Below, one piece after another: positions 7,527 to 16,734 of a stretch of DNA of 64,000 bases. Source of the DNA: Microbacterium sp. AB (GTDB lineage: Bacteria; Actinomycetota; Actinomycetes; Actinomycetales; Microbacteriaceae); the NCBI RefSeq assembly GCF_032878875.1, contig NZ_CP118157.1, positions 682,001 to 746,000 of the forward strand, given 5' to 3'. The notes below the pieces were generated by a model, which was given only the letters and a program-made list of their open reading frames with translations, was not told where the DNA came from and made no database searches. The position numbers were made by a program, and so were the translations under genes. Within the stretch, counting starts at the first letter, position 1. The number at the start of each line of letters is the position of its first letter.

Positions 7527-8951
7527 GTGACGCTTCCTCTTCCCGCCCTCATCCTCATCGGGCTCGCCGGCATCGGGCTGCTGCTCCTGCTCATCATCCG
7601 GTTCAAGATGCAGGCCTTCTACGCCCTCCTGCTCGTCTCGGTCGCCGTCGGCCTCGCCGCAGGTCTCCCGATGACGACCATTCCCGCGACCGAGGACACG
7701 CCCGAACGCCTCGGCGTCGTCCAGGCGATCATCGCCGGCGCCGGGGGGACGCTCGGCTCCGTGGCCCTGCTCGTGGCGCTCGGGTCGATGCTCGGCAAGA
7801 TCATCGAGCTCTCCGGCGGCGCAGAGGCGCTCGCGGGGAAGTTCACCGGATGGCTCGGGCCGCGCCGGGTCGGGCTCGCGCTCGTGATCGCCGCGGGCAT
7901 CCTCGCCATCCCCGTCTTCTTCGACGCGGGGTTCATCATCCTCGTGCCGATCATCTACGCCTTCTCGAAGCTCGCGGGCCTGAACCCGGTGAGGTTCGGC
8001 CTGCCCGTGGCCGGCATCATGCTCGCCGTGCACGTGGCCGTGCCGCCGCACCCCGGCATCGTCGGAGGATCGGGCATCCTCGGCGCCGACATCGGCTGGG
8101 TCATGATCTTCTCGCTCCTCATCTCGATCCCCCTCGCCGCGGTGTCGTACGCCGTGTCGGCCCGGCTCAACAAGCGGGAGTTCGCGATGCTCGACGCGAC
8201 GAGGGAGATGTTCGCGAGCTTCGGGACCGACGAGGCCTCCGCGAACGCCGGGCTCCGCGACGGCGAGAGGGCCCCGAGCGGATGGACCGTGCTCGGCATC
8301 ATCCTCCTGCCGCTCGCGCTCATCATGCTCGGCACGGCCGTGGCGCCCCTGTTCGAACCCGGCACGTTCTGGCACGGCTTCCTCGCCATGATCGGCCAGC
8401 CGATCTTCGCGCTGATGGTCGCGATCCTCGCGGCGATGTTCGCCCTCGGCGTCCGCCGCGGATGGTCGGCCGCGAAGCTCGGCGAGGTGCTGGAGGCGTC
8501 GCTGCCGGGCACCGCCGTGATCATCCTCGTCACCGGCGCGGGCGCCGCGTTCGGCCGCGTGCTCACCGAGACCGGCATCGGCGGCGCCGTCGCCGAGGTG
8601 CTCGCGGCGAGCGGGATGCCGCTCCTGCTCGCGGCGTTCCTCATCTCGCTCATCATGCGCGCCGCGCAGGGATCGGCGACGGTCGCGATCGCCACGACGG
8701 CCGGACTCATGCTGCCGTCCGTGGCTGTCCTCGGCCTCGGGCCCGTCCACACGGCGCTCGTCGCCGTCGCGATCGGCTACGGCAGCCTCGGCCTCAGCCA
8801 CGTGAACGACTCGGGCTTCTGGGTCGTGACGCGATACCTCGGCCTCTCCGTCAAGGACGGCCTGCGCACATGGACGGTGCTCACGACCGTCCTTGGCGTC
8901 GCCGGGTTCCTCCTCACCTGGCTGCTGTACGCCGTGATCCCGATGGGCTGA
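7527..8951 (+). CDS. GntP family sugar-acid permease
   Basis: A 474-residue integral membrane protein of the GntP family of gluconate/sugar-acid proton symporters, with about 12-14 hydrophobic segments. Family features include 'PVFFDAGFIILVPI' (about residues 128-141), 'GLPVAGIMLAVHVAVPPHPGIV' and a C-terminal 'GSLGLSHVNDSGFW'. As the last gene of the regulator-kinase-dehydrogenase-permease set it presumably imports the four-carbon acid that the two enzymes process. Start chosen at GTG 7527, 29 bases after the dehydrogenase stop, with GAAAGAAGAG as ribosome binding site. The reading frame is open upstream but runs inside the dehydrogenase gene. Confidence 0.9.
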   Translation: MTLPLPALILIGLAGIGLLLLLIIRFKMQAFYALLLVSVAVGLAAGLPMTTIPATEDTPERLGVVQAIIAGAGGTLGSVALLVALGSMLGKIIELSGGAEALAGKFTGWLGPRRVGLALVIAAGILAIPVFFDAGFIILVPIIYAFSKLAGLNPVRFGLPVAGIMLAVHVAVPPHPGIVGGSGILGADIGWVMIFSLLISIPLAAVSYAVSARLNKREFAMLDATREMFASFGTDEASANAGLRDGERAPSGWTVLGIILLPLALIMLGTAVAPLFEPGTFWHGFLAMIGQPIFALMVAILAAMFALGVRRGWSAAKLGEVLEASLPGTAVIILVTGAGAAFGRVLTETGIGGAVAEVLAASGMPLLLAAFLISLIMRAAQGSATVAIATTAGLMLPSVAVLGLGPVHTALVAVAIGYGSLGLSHVNDSGFWVVTRYLGLSVKDGLRTWTVLTTVLGVAGFLLTWLLYAVIPMG

Positions 8952-8997
8952 CCCGGGGGCTCGTCGGCGCGGGTGGATCCTCCCGGGAGGGCGGACG

Positions 8998-9471
8998 TCA
9001 CCCAGCGGTGAGGTCGACGTCGATGCGTCTCCGGTAGTCGGGAACGGTGAGGACGAGCGACGCGGGTCCTGCGGTGAACTCCGGCGGGACGTCGAGCGTC
9101 AGGCTGAACGCGCCCGACTCGTCGATCTCCGCCAGAACGGGCTCTGAGGTGCGTGTCTCCTGCCTCCAGACGATGTCGACGTCCGTCCAGGGGACTGCTG
9201 TTGGTCCATCGTTGGTGTCGTTGCACGCGAGCCATCCTTCGCCCGAGAGCTCGACGGCGTTGTCGGAGATCGTGACCGTGATGCTGTCGGCTTCCGGCAC
9301 CTCGACGGAGTCGATGAGGACGAACGGTGCGGCGCAGGCGACGTCGTCGGACGCGGTCGTGTCAGGAGACGGCTCGGTCGTCGCCGAGCAGCCTGCCGCG
9401 GCGAGGACGAGTGCGGCTGCCGCTGCCGCCGCAAGCCTAGTCGCGGTGCTGTGAATAGATCGCTGTGACAT
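8998..9471 (-). CDS. Putative secreted lipoprotein, unknown function
   Basis: A 157-residue protein that I do not recognise. It has a short basic N-terminus (RSIHSTATR), an Ala-rich hydrophobic stretch and a lipobox ending LAAAGC with Cys28, so it should be exported and lipid-anchored. A Thr/Ser/Asp-rich linker follows, then a beta-rich domain with two Cys (near residues 45 and 82) that could form a disulfide. The start lies inside the 3' end of the metalloprotease-like frame upstream, overlapping by about 35 bases on the same strand, so the two may be co-transcribed. Lower GC than the neighbourhood upstream of it. Confidence 0.6.
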   Translation of the reverse strand: MSQRSIHSTATRLAAAAAAALVLAAAGCSATTEPSPDTTASDDVACAAPFVLIDSVEVPEADSITVTISDNAVELSGEGWLACNDTNDGPTAVPWTDVDIVWRQETRTSEPVLAEIDESGAFSLTLDVPPEFTAGPASLVLTVPDYRRRIDVDLTAG

Positions 9472-10211
9472 CTCCCGCTCCCAAACGTCGTGCAGCGGAG
9501 TTGCATGGGGAAGTGGCCGTGCTCATGGTGAGGTCGTTAAGACCACGCTCGCCCGCGTGGCCGAGTGAAAGGAAGTGGCCGAGTTCATGAGTGACCACTG
9601 AGCGGAGATCGTACGAGCCTGAGCACCCGGAGGAGATTGTTGTCACCCACGAGCGACTTGAGTTGTCGATTCGGATATCCTTATTGAGCGGACGTCCGTC
9701 GGAAGTGCGAGTCCAGGTGCAAGTCTTTCCAAGAATTGTGGAGGGGAGAGGGCTGAAATTTCGTCGCGTATGCGTAGTCACTGCACCTTGAATATCCAGC
9801 GACGGCGTTGGGTTCGAGTGCCGGCGGCTCTTCCGAGTTTACGGGCGAACCATAGAAGATCTCCGGTTCTATCGTGGAGACGTTTACGGTGCCATCTTCC
9901 GTCACTTCGACTTGCAGATAGGTCCCATCTGTCTCTCCGAGAGTCGTCGCGGTCGCGGTGAAGGACTCGGATGTCACGGTGATACCGGGTTCGGGGATGA
10001 GCACTCCTTGCCCATCCACCTCGACGGCGTAGCCTTCCACGTCGCAGGTGGAAAGATTCAACCCGTCGGCGTCTTCCGGGGTGAGCGGGCCCGAAGGCGC
10101 ACCCTCGGCAGGGCAGCCGGGGACATCGCTTGGGATAGTGGCGTACGCGGGCGCTGCGAGCGTAACGCTCATGAGGCCGCCGACAACGCTCCACAAAACT
10201 TTTCGACGCAT
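9437..10211 (-). pseudogene. Matrixin-like zinc metalloprotease, frameshifted
   Basis: Two frames together make one secreted protease. The 5' frame starts at ATG 10211 with a signal peptide ending in 'APAYA' (residues 1-24) and reads through a beta-rich region to 'YSRCSDYAYATKF', then stops at 9681. The +1 frame continues to 9437 and carries the zinc site HELGHFLSLGH with a downstream 'HAGE', resembling matrixins (HExxHxxGxxH, with Ser in place of the Gly). The frames overlap at about 9681-9781, so one extra base there (G-rich GAGGGGAGAGGG region) would explain the break. It could be a true pseudogene or a sequencing error. Base composition is lower in GC than the neighbours, suggesting transfer. 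Confidence 0.65.
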
Positions 10212-10701
10212 GGATGCCCCGCTTTTATCTGAACACCTGTAAGCTATCAGCGGTCTCATAGAAGTAGGGATCGATTGTGTAACGATTTGTGCTCTCCGCA
10301 AGGTCTGTGACCGCGCAGCGCTCGCTCGTTGGCATGACGTTGACCGTATCGGGAGCCAAGCGTTGTTCGGATCAGGCACTCACCGATATTGAGCTGCCTG
10401 TGCCCTCTGGAATCCAGGAGCGCCTGCGTGAGCCGTGTCGAATCGCGGCCAAGGGTCGCTTCGCGTGCTCATCGGGGGATGGTGAGCATTTTTCGGCTGT
10501 GCGTGGTGCACGGACTGGCGGGCAGAGACCTTGACGAGGATGTGCGACTCTTCCGTCGATCGTTCATCTCGATCCGCCCGCAGCCTCCGATGAAGATCTA
10601 CATTTCTCCTAGCGAGACTCATCTGTTCGTCGGGCGTGAACGTGGGCTCGGCCGGTGCACCGATCCGGGGTGACCGCATCCAGGAGCGATCTCACCGTCC
10701 G
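10212..10701. other. Gene-poor lower-GC intergenic stretch
   Basis: About 490 bases between the broken protease and the aminotransferase, on average less GC-rich than the surroundings. Short frames exist on both strands (for example 10380-10679 minus, 99 codons) but none has recognisable similarity, a good ribosome binding site or typical codon bias. It may contain the protease promoter near 10230-10280 and decayed acquired DNA. Nothing else can be supported. Confidence 0.4.
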
Positions 10702-11901
10702 CTACGCGAAGAGCTCCTGCAGACGGTGGATGCCCTCGACGAGCTGGTCGTCGGCGAGCGCGTAGGACAGGCGCAGATAGCCGCTCGGGCCGAAGGCCTC
10801 GCCGGGGACGACGGCGACCTCGGCCTCGTCGAGGATGAGGTCGGCGAGCTCGAGCGTCGTCTCGACGCGGCGGCCCTTCCACTCGCGGCCGAGGAGACCG
10901 TGCACGTCCGGGTAGGCGTAGAACGCGCCCAGCGGGTTCGGCACGGTGACGCCGTCGATCTTCGCGAGCTCGTCGACGATGAGGCGGCGGCGGCGGTCGA
11001 AGGCGGCGCGGAACGCCTCGGCCTCCGTCTGCGGGCCGCTGAGCGCCGCGGCGGCCGCGCGCTGTGCGACGTTGTTGACGTTGCTCGTGAGGTGCGACTG
11101 CAGGTTGGCGACGAGCTTCACGGCGTCGGACGGCCCGACGAGCCAGCCCACGCGCCATCCCGTCATCGCGTAGGTCTTCGCGACGCCGTTGAGGAGCAGC
11201 GTCTGCTCCGCGAGCTCGGGCACGGCCTCGACGATCGAGACGGCCCTGGCGCCCTCGTAGACGAGGTTCTGGTAGATCTCGTCGGTGAGAACCCAGATGC
11301 CGTACTCGAGGGCCCAGCGGCCGATGGCCTCGGTCTCCTCCGGCGTGTACACCGACCCCGTCGGGTTCGACGGCGAGACGAAGACGAGTACGGTCGTCCT
11401 GTCGGTCCGTGCGGCCTCCAACTGCTCGACCGTGACCTTGTAGTCCTGGTCCGCACCCGCGAACACCTCGACGGGCACGCCGTCGGCGAGGCGGATGGCC
11501 TCGGGGTACGTCGTCCAGTACGGCGCGGGGAGGAGGACCTCGTCGCCGGGGTTCACGACCGCCTGGAACGCCTGGTAGACGGCCTGCTTGCCGCCGTTGG
11601 TCACGACGATCCGCGACGGGGAGACGTCGAGGCCGGAGTCGCGCAGCGTCTTCGCGGCGATCGCCTCGCGCAGCGGCAGGAGCCCGGCTCCCGGCGTGTA
11701 CCGGAAGTTCGCGGGGTCGTTCAGCGCCTCGGCGGCGGCGTCGACGACGAACTGCGGGGTCGCGAAGTCGGGCTCGCCCGCCGCATAGGAGATGACGGGT
11801 TTGCCCTCGGCCTTCAGCGCTTTGGCCTTCGCATCGACCTTCAGGGTCGCGGACTCGGCGATGGCGGAGAGCTTGCGTGAGAGGGGAGCGCGGTCGGTCA
11901 C
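10702..11901 (-). CDS. Class I pyridoxal-phosphate aminotransferase (aspartate aminotransferase type)
   Basis: A 399-residue fold-type I aminotransferase of the class Ib aspartate/aromatic group, transferring amino groups between aspartate (or an aromatic amino acid) and 2-oxoglutarate. Features: '[11 protein letters not shown]' (39-49), substrate segment 'APYWTTYPE' (126-134), '[10 protein letters not shown]' (176-185), 'DEIYQNLVY' (207-215) and the cofactor-binding Lys242 in '[16 protein letters not shown]'. The C-terminal 'LRLSYA' contains the Arg that holds the alpha-carboxylate. In Microbacteriaceae such a gene often lies close to secE and tRNA-Trp; here it sits far from them. It appears monocistronic; its 3' neighbour is the lower-GC patch. 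Confidence 0.9.
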   Translation of the reverse strand: MTDRAPLSRKLSAIAESATLKVDAKAKALKAEGKPVISYAAGEPDFATPQFVVDAAAEALNDPANFRYTPGAGLLPLREAIAAKTLRDSGLDVSPSRIVVTNGGKQAVYQAFQAVVNPGDEVLLPAPYWTTYPEAIRLADGVPVEVFAGADQDYKVTVEQLEAARTDRTTVLVFVSPSNPTGSVYTPEETEAIGRWALEYGIWVLTDEIYQNLVYEGARAVSIVEAVPELAEQTLLLNGVAKTYAMTGWRVGWLVGPSDAVKLVANLQSHLTSNVNNVAQRAAAAALSGPQTEAEAFRAAFDRRRRLIVDELAKIDGVTVPNPLGAFYAYPDVHGLLGREWKGRRVETTLELADLILDEAEVAVVPGEAFGPSGYLRLSYALADDQLVEGIHRLQELFA

Positions 11902-11951
11902 GCCTCCAGCGTAGTCGGCGGCCCGGTCGGAGCGACGCGGACGCGACGTGT

Positions 11952-12045
11952 GCGCAACGCAGGAGATCTGCGCGGGGAGCAGCGACGAGAGCCCGGGATC
12001 CCGGGCCTCCGGCCGACCGGAGCGGCGAGAAGTCCTGCGTCGTGC
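11952..12045. repeat. 94-bp palindromic dispersed element, copy A
   Basis: Thirteen-base imperfect terminal inverted repeats (GCGCAACGCAGGA at 11952-11964 and TCCTGCGTCGTGC at 12033-12045, 11 of 13 pairing) enclose 68 bases that include a perfect 16-base palindrome around GGGATCCC (11991-12006). The same ends, the same 94-base length and a related interior in opposite orientation occur at 58582-58675. This fits a REP/MITE-like intergenic repeat. It lies between the aminotransferase promoter side and the malate synthase terminator. Confidence 0.6.
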
Positions 12046-12051
12046 TCGGGC

Positions 12052-12095
12052 GACGCGGAGGGCACCCGGCCGGATCGCCGGGTGCCCTCCGCGTC
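12052..12095 (-). terminator. Hairpin terminator after malate synthase
   Basis: An 18-bp perfect stem (12052-12069 with 12078-12095) and an 8-base loop begin 10 bases beyond the aceB stop. There is no U-tract, which is usual for high-GC actinobacterial terminators. It can also insulate against reading from the opposite strand. Confidence 0.7.
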
Positions 12096-12105
12096 TCGAG
12101 TCCGC

Positions 12106-13764
12106 TCAGGCCGGCTCGACCAGGTGGTCGGCGTAGGCCTTCGTCGTGAGGAAGGCCCGGAACGTGGGGCTCAGCGCCACGTCGCGGAAGACCTCGGCGG
12201 CCTCGTCGAAGCGGTCGCCCTCGGAGCGCTCGACCTCGCCGAGAACCCGGTCGACGAGCGCCGACACGTGCTCGCGCGTGATCTCCGTCCCCTGCTCGGT
12301 CACCTGCTCCTGCCGGATCCACTGCCAGATCTGCGAGCGGGAGATCTCGGCGGTCGCCGCATCCTCCATGAGGCCGTCGATCGCCACGGCGCCCTGGCCG
12401 CGCAGCCACGCCTCGATGTACCGGATGGCGACGGACACGTTCCCGTGCACGCCCTCGTCGGTGATGGGCCGTCCGATCCAGAGGTTCAGCAGGTGGCGCT
12501 TGTAGACCTTCACGTCGTCGCGCTGCCGGTCGAGCTGGTTCGGCCTGTCGCCCAGGACGGCGTCGAACTCGGCCTGCGCGATGGGGATGAGGTCGGGGTG
12601 CGCGACCCATGTGCCGTCGAAGCCGTCGGCGGCCTCGCGCTTCTTGTCGGCCGCGACCTTCTCCATCGCGCGGGCGTTCACCTCCGGCTCCTTGCGGCTC
12701 GGGATGAAGGCGCTCATGCCGCCGATGGCATACGCGCCCCGCTTGTGGCAGGTCTTCACGAGCAGCTCGGTGTACGCCCGCATGAAGTCGACGGTCATCG
12801 TCACCTCGTTGCGGTCGGGCAGGACGAAGCGCGACCCGCGCCCGCGGTAGGTCTTGATGATCGAGAAGATGTAGTCCCACCGCCCGGCGTTGAGGCCCGC
12901 GCAGTGGTCGCGCAGCTCGTAGAGGATCTCCTCCATCTCGAACGCCGCGGGCAGCGTCTCGATGAGGACCGTGGCGCGGATGGTGCCGTGCGGGATCCCG
13001 CTGTACTGCTCGGAGAAGGAGAAGACCTGATCCCACAGCCGCGCCTCCTCCGACGACTCGATCTTGGGCAGGTAGAAGTACGGACCCGCCCCGCGGGCGA
13101 TGAGCTCGCCGGCGTTGTGGAAGAAGTACAGCCCGAAGTCGACGAGCGATCCCGACGCCGCCATCGTCCTCCCGTGCCGGTCGGTGAAGCGCAGGTGGTG
13201 CTCCTCCAGATGCCAGCCGCGCGGCCGCATCACGATCGTCGGCGTCCGCTCGGCCGTCACCTCGTACCGCTTGCCCTCGGGCGTCGTGAACGAGAGCTCC
13301 CCGCGGATGGCGTCGCGCAGCGACAGCTGCCCGCCGATGACGTTGCGCCAGGTCGGGCTCGTGGCGTCCTCCTGGTCGGCGAGCCAGACGCGCGCCCCCG
13401 AGTTGAGGGCGTTGATCGTCATGCGCGGGTCGGTCGGGCCCGTGATCTCGACGCGGCGGTCCTCGAGCCCGGGGCCCGCGCCGGCGACGCGCCAGGAGGC
13501 GTCCTCTCGGATGCGCGCCGTGTCCTCGCGGAAGCGCGGATCCCGGCCGATGCCGATCTCGTAGCCGCGGCGCATCCTGTCGGCCAGGCGGTCGTACCGC
13601 GCCCCGGCGAACAGCTCGTGCAGCTGGGCGAGGAAGGCGAGTGCCTCGGGCGTGAGGATCTGCTCGTAGCGTTCGTGGAGCGGACCTGCGACCTCGATCG
13701 CGGGGAACGTGCGCTCTGAGGCGCGCGGATCGGGTGTCGGCGGTGCGATGTCGGTGATGGTCAT
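12106..13764 (-). CDS. aceB: Malate synthase A
   Basis: Malate synthase (552 residues) condenses glyoxylate with acetyl-CoA to malate, the second step of the glyoxylate bypass. The A-isoform length and motifs are clear: 'ALNSGARVWLADQEDATSP' near 119-137, 'RPRGWHLEEHH' near 178-188 with the catalytic Arg, 'WDYIFSIIKTYR' near 291-302 and 'GGMSAFIPSRKEPEVN' with a conserved metal/substrate region. It follows isocitrate lyase on the same strand after about 50 bases, so the two probably form one aceA-aceB unit responding to acetate or fatty acids. ATG at 13764 is preceded by GAAGGAG. An 18-bp hairpin ends the unit. Confidence 0.96.
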   Translation of the reverse strand: MTITDIAPPTPDPRASERTFPAIEVAGPLHERYEQILTPEALAFLAQLHELFAGARYDRLADRMRRGYEIGIGRDPRFREDTARIREDASWRVAGAGPGLEDRRVEITGPTDPRMTINALNSGARVWLADQEDATSPTWRNVIGGQLSLRDAIRGELSFTTPEGKRYEVTAERTPTIVMRPRGWHLEEHHLRFTDRHGRTMAASGSLVDFGLYFFHNAGELIARGAGPYFYLPKIESSEEARLWDQVFSFSEQYSGIPHGTIRATVLIETLPAAFEMEEILYELRDHCAGLNAGRWDYIFSIIKTYRGRGSRFVLPDRNEVTMTVDFMRAYTELLVKTCHKRGAYAIGGMSAFIPSRKEPEVNARAMEKVAADKKREAADGFDGTWVAHPDLIPIAQAEFDAVLGDRPNQLDRQRDDVKVYKRHLLNLWIGRPITDEGVHGNVSVAIRYIEAWLRGQGAVAIDGLMEDAATAEISRSQIWQWIRQEQVTEQGTEITREHVSALVDRVLGEVERSEGDRFDEAAEVFRDVALSPTFRAFLTTKAYADHLVEPA

Positions 13765-13815
13765 GATGTCTCCTTCGAGGAAGGGAGGATGTGGATGGTC
13801 ATGCCGGGGTCGGCA

Positions 13816-15129
13816 TCAGTGGAACTGCTCGGACTCGGTGGATCCGACGAGCGCGAGGGTGGCGCTCGAGGGGTTGAGCGCGGTCGACACGTGGTCGAAG
13901 TAGCCCGTGCCGACCTCGCGCTGGTGCTTGGTGGCGGTGTAGCCGTCGGCCTCGGCGGCGAACTCGGCGTCCTGCAGCTCGACGTACGCGGTCATGGCGT
14001 GCTCGGCGTAGCCGCGTGCGAGCTGGTACATCGAGTGGTTCAGCGCGTGGAAGCCGGCCAGCGTGATGAACTGGAAGCGGTATCCGAGCTCCGCGAGCTC
14101 TTCCTGGAACGACGCGATCTGCGCGTCCGAGAGGGCGCGGTGCCAGTTGAAGCTGGGGGAGCAGTTGTAGGCCAGCATCTTCCCCGGGTGCTCCGCGTGG
14201 ATCGCGCTCGCGAACTCGCGGGCGAGCTCGATGTCGGGCGTCCCCGTCTCGACCCACAGCAGGTCGGCGTAGGGCGCGTAGGCGAGGCCGCGGGAGATCA
14301 CGGGCTCGATGCCGTTCCGCACCCGGTAGAAGCCCTCGTCCGTGCGCTCGCCCGTCGTGAACGCGCGGTCGCGCTCGTCGACGTCGCTCGTGAGGAGATC
14401 GGCTGCGAGGGCGTCGGTGCGGGCGATCTGGATGGTCGGGATCCCGGCCACGTCGGCGGCGAGGCGGGCGGCGTTGAGGGTGCGGATGTGCTGCTTGGTC
14501 GGGACGAGCACCTTGCCGCCCAGGTGGCCGCACTTCTTCTCGCTCGCGAGCTGGTCCTCCCAGTGGATGCCGGCCGCGCCCGCCTGGATCATCGAGTGGG
14601 CGAGCTCGTAGGCGTTGAGCGGGCCGCCGAAGCCCGCCTCGGCGTCGGCGACGATCGGCGCGAGCCAGTCGCGCGTGACGGAGCCCTCGGCGTGCTCGAG
14701 CTGGTCCTGCCGCAGCAGCGCGTTGTTGATGCGGCGGACGACCGCCGGCACGGAGTTCGCGGGGTAGAGCGACTGGTCGGGGTAGGTCTGGCCCGAGAGG
14801 TTGGCGTCGGCGGCGACCTGCCAGCCGGAGAGGTAGATGGCCTTCAGCCCTGCGCGCACCTGCTGCACGGCCTGGTTGCCCGTGAGAGCGCCGAGGGCGC
14901 GGATGTACTCGTCCGACGTCAGGCGCTCCCAGAGGGTCTCGGCACCGCGGCGCGCGAGCGTCGACTCCTCTCGGACGGTTCCGCGCAGGCGGAGGACGTC
15001 CTCGGCGGTGTAGTCGCGACGGATGCCGTGCCAGCGGGGGTCGGCGCTCCACTCGAGGCGGAGGTCGTCGGCGGTCTGCGTCTGGTCGCCGGGGCGGCGA
15101 CCGCTGTGCTCTGCGGGGGTGCTCATCAT
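13816..15129 (-). CDS. aceA: Isocitrate lyase
   Basis: Isocitrate lyase (437 residues) splits isocitrate into glyoxylate and succinate, allowing growth on two-carbon units. The active-site signature KKCGH is at residues 198-202 (Cys200), with '[11 protein letters not shown]' just before it and '[14 protein letters not shown]' and 'NCSPSFNWH' later. Two Met codons open the frame. It is transcribed divergently from a RamB-type regulator that is known in Corynebacterium to control the ace genes, and the 144-base gap holds a RamB-like element. The stop is followed by malate synthase on the same strand. Confidence 0.96.
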   Translation of the reverse strand: MMSTPAEHSGRRPGDQTQTADDLRLEWSADPRWHGIRRDYTAEDVLRLRGTVREESTLARRGAETLWERLTSDEYIRALGALTGNQAVQQVRAGLKAIYLSGWQVAADANLSGQTYPDQSLYPANSVPAVVRRINNALLRQDQLEHAEGSVTRDWLAPIVADAEAGFGGPLNAYELAHSMIQAGAAGIHWEDQLASEKKCGHLGGKVLVPTKQHIRTLNAARLAADVAGIPTIQIARTDALAADLLTSDVDERDRAFTTGERTDEGFYRVRNGIEPVISRGLAYAPYADLLWVETGTPDIELAREFASAIHAEHPGKMLAYNCSPSFNWHRALSDAQIASFQEELAELGYRFQFITLAGFHALNHSMYQLARGYAEHAMTAYVELQDAEFAAEADGYTATKHQREVGTGYFDHVSTALNPSSATLALVGSTESEQFH

Positions 15130-15235
15130 CGTGCTCCTCGTCGTCGTTGGCGGCGGGTGCCGCGGGTGTCATGCCATCCACCATCCGTGAAGTTCGCCGG
15201 CTCGCAAGGGGATTCGTGTGAAGAATTTCTCTAAT

Positions 15236-15273
15236 ACTTCTGCAAACGTGAGGGTTTGTGACATGATCGCGCC
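15236..15273. promoter_or_regulatory. RamB-like binding element and leaderless ramB promoter
   Basis: ACTTCTGCAAA at 15236-15246 resembles the C. glutamicum RamB core ACTTTGCAAA with one extra base. It overlaps a possible -35 (TTCTGC, 15238-15243) for the plus-strand regulator gene; an 18-base spacer leads to a -10 like CATGAT (15262-15267), placing the transcript start at the ATG 15274 (leaderless). The same element lies about 110 bases upstream of aceA. This suggests autoregulation plus control of aceA, by inference from the known RamB system. Confidence 0.45.
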
Positions 15274-16734
15274 ATGACCCTCGCGGAAGACCTCCAGGAA
15301 GACGGCCCGGACGCCCTCGCCGTGGGGCGGCGGATCCGGCAGCTGCGCGTCGAGCGCGGCCTCACGCTCGACGCGCTCGCCGCATCCGTGGGGCGAGCGC
15401 CGAGCCAGCTCTCCATGATCGAGAACGGCAGGCGCGAGCCGCGGCTGTCGATGCTCCGGACGATCGCCAAGGCCCTCGGCGTCGGGCTCGACGCCCTGCT
15501 CGAAGCCGAGCAGCTGGACGAGCGGGCCGGGATGGAGATCGCCCTCGAGCGCGCGATGCGCTCGCCGCGTCTGCAGTCCCTCGGGATCGAGCCGTTCCGC
15601 ATCCCCAAGGCCCTGCCCGACGAGGTGCTGCGGACCCTCCTGCGCCTCACAGGCGAGATCGACCGGCTGCACGACGAGCGTTCGGCGACCCCCGAGGTCG
15701 CCCGGCGCGCGAACGTCGAGCTGCGCCACCTCATGCGGCGCCAGGACAACCACTTCCCCGAGCTCGAACGGCACGCACGCGAGCTGCTGGCCGCGATCGA
15801 CCATCCCGGCGGGCCTCTCACGCAGCGCGCCGCGAGCGACATCGCCGCGCATCTCGGCTTCACGCTCCACTACGTCGCCGATCTGCCGCAGACGACCCGG
15901 AGCGTGGCCGATCTGAAGCACGGTCGGCTGTATCTCTCGAACCGCGTCACGGGCGACCCTCGCACGGCCGTGCTCCAAGCGCTCGCGAGCCGTGTGCTCG
16001 GGCATTCCGAGCCGACGGACTACGCCGACTTCCTGCGCCAGCGCGTCGAGCAGAACTATCTCGTCGGCGCGCTGCTCATCCCCGAGGCGCACGCCGTCGC
16101 CGCCCTCCGTGATGCGAAGAAGCGCCGCGCGATCTCGATCGAGGACCTCCGTGACGCCTATGCGGTGTCGTACGAGAGCGCCGCGCACCGCTTCACGAAC
16201 CTCGCGACGCGTCACCTGGACATCCCCGTCCACTTCCTCAAGGTGCACGAGTCGGGCACGATCACGAAGGCGTACGAGAACGACGACGTGAACTTCCCGA
16301 CCGACCGCCTGGGATCCATCGAGGGGCAGATGTGCTGCCGGCGTTGGACGAGCCGTGCCGTCTTCGACGTGGACGACCGGTTCAACCCGTACTACCAGTA
16401 CACCGACACGGGAAACGGCACCTACTGGTGCACCGCGCGCGTGGAGCACTCGAGCCAGGGCGCGCACTCCGTGAGCGTCGGCGTCCGGTTCGATGACACG
16501 AAGTGGTTCGTCGGGCGCGACACGACGCAGCGCGGCGTCTCGCGCCACGCCGTCGAGGTGTGCTGCCGTCGCCCGCCGGCCGAGCTGGAAGCGACATGGC
16601 GGGATGGGGTGTGGCCGAACGTCAGCACACCCCGGACGCTGCTCGCGACCCTGCCTTCGGGTGCCTTCCCCGGCGTCGACACGACGGAGATGTACGAGTT
16701 TTTGGAGGCGCACGCGCCCGTGGGGGCTGAGTGA
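15274..16734 (+). CDS. RamB-type XRE regulator with IrrE/ImmA-like domain
   Basis: A 486-residue regulator: N-terminal Cro/CI-type helix-turn-helix (about 17-75, 'IRQLRVERGLTLDALAASVG'), a central linker, a metallopeptidase-like ImmA/IrrE (DUF955) region (about 175-330) and a C-terminal ScfR domain with conserved Cys ('GQMCCRRWTSRAVFD' near 350, 'VEVCCRRP' near 428). This architecture is that of short-chain fatty acyl regulators such as RamB of corynebacteria and mycobacteria, which tune acetate metabolism. The 'GSIEGQMCCRRW' stretch is strongly family-typical. Its divergent position to aceA supports control of the glyoxylate bypass. Assigned to RamB by family and context, not proven orthologous. 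Confidence 0.88.
   Translation: MTLAEDLQEDGPDALAVGRRIRQLRVERGLTLDALAASVGRAPSQLSMIENGRREPRLSMLRTIAKALGVGLDALLEAEQLDERAGMEIALERAMRSPRLQSLGIEPFRIPKALPDEVLRTLLRLTGEIDRLHDERSATPEVARRANVELRHLMRRQDNHFPELERHARELLAAIDHPGGPLTQRAASDIAAHLGFTLHYVADLPQTTRSVADLKHGRLYLSNRVTGDPRTAVLQALASRVLGHSEPTDYADFLRQRVEQNYLVGALLIPEAHAVAALRDAKKRRAISIEDLRDAYAVSYESAAHRFTNLATRHLDIPVHFLKVHESGTITKAYENDDVNFPTDRLGSIEGQMCCRRWTSRAVFDVDDRFNPYYQYTDTGNGTYWCTARVEHSSQGAHSVSVGVRFDDTKWFVGRDTTQRGVSRHAVEVCCRRPPAELEATWRDGVWPNVSTPRTLLATLPSGAFPGVDTTEMYEFLEAHAPVGAE

Noticed and set aside
10380..10679. A 99-codon minus-strand frame in the lower-GC gap
   Set aside because: No similarity, no ribosome binding site, atypical residue mix; kept only as part of the gap description.
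11991..12006. The 16-base perfect palindrome as a regulator operator
   Set aside because: It lies within the repeated 94-bp element and has a related sequence in copy B, so it is better read as part of that element.
10619..13036. An 805-codon minus-strand frame covering the aminotransferase and malate synthase genes in another phase
   Set aside because: Arg/Pro-rich shadow translation; the correct frames give known enzymes.
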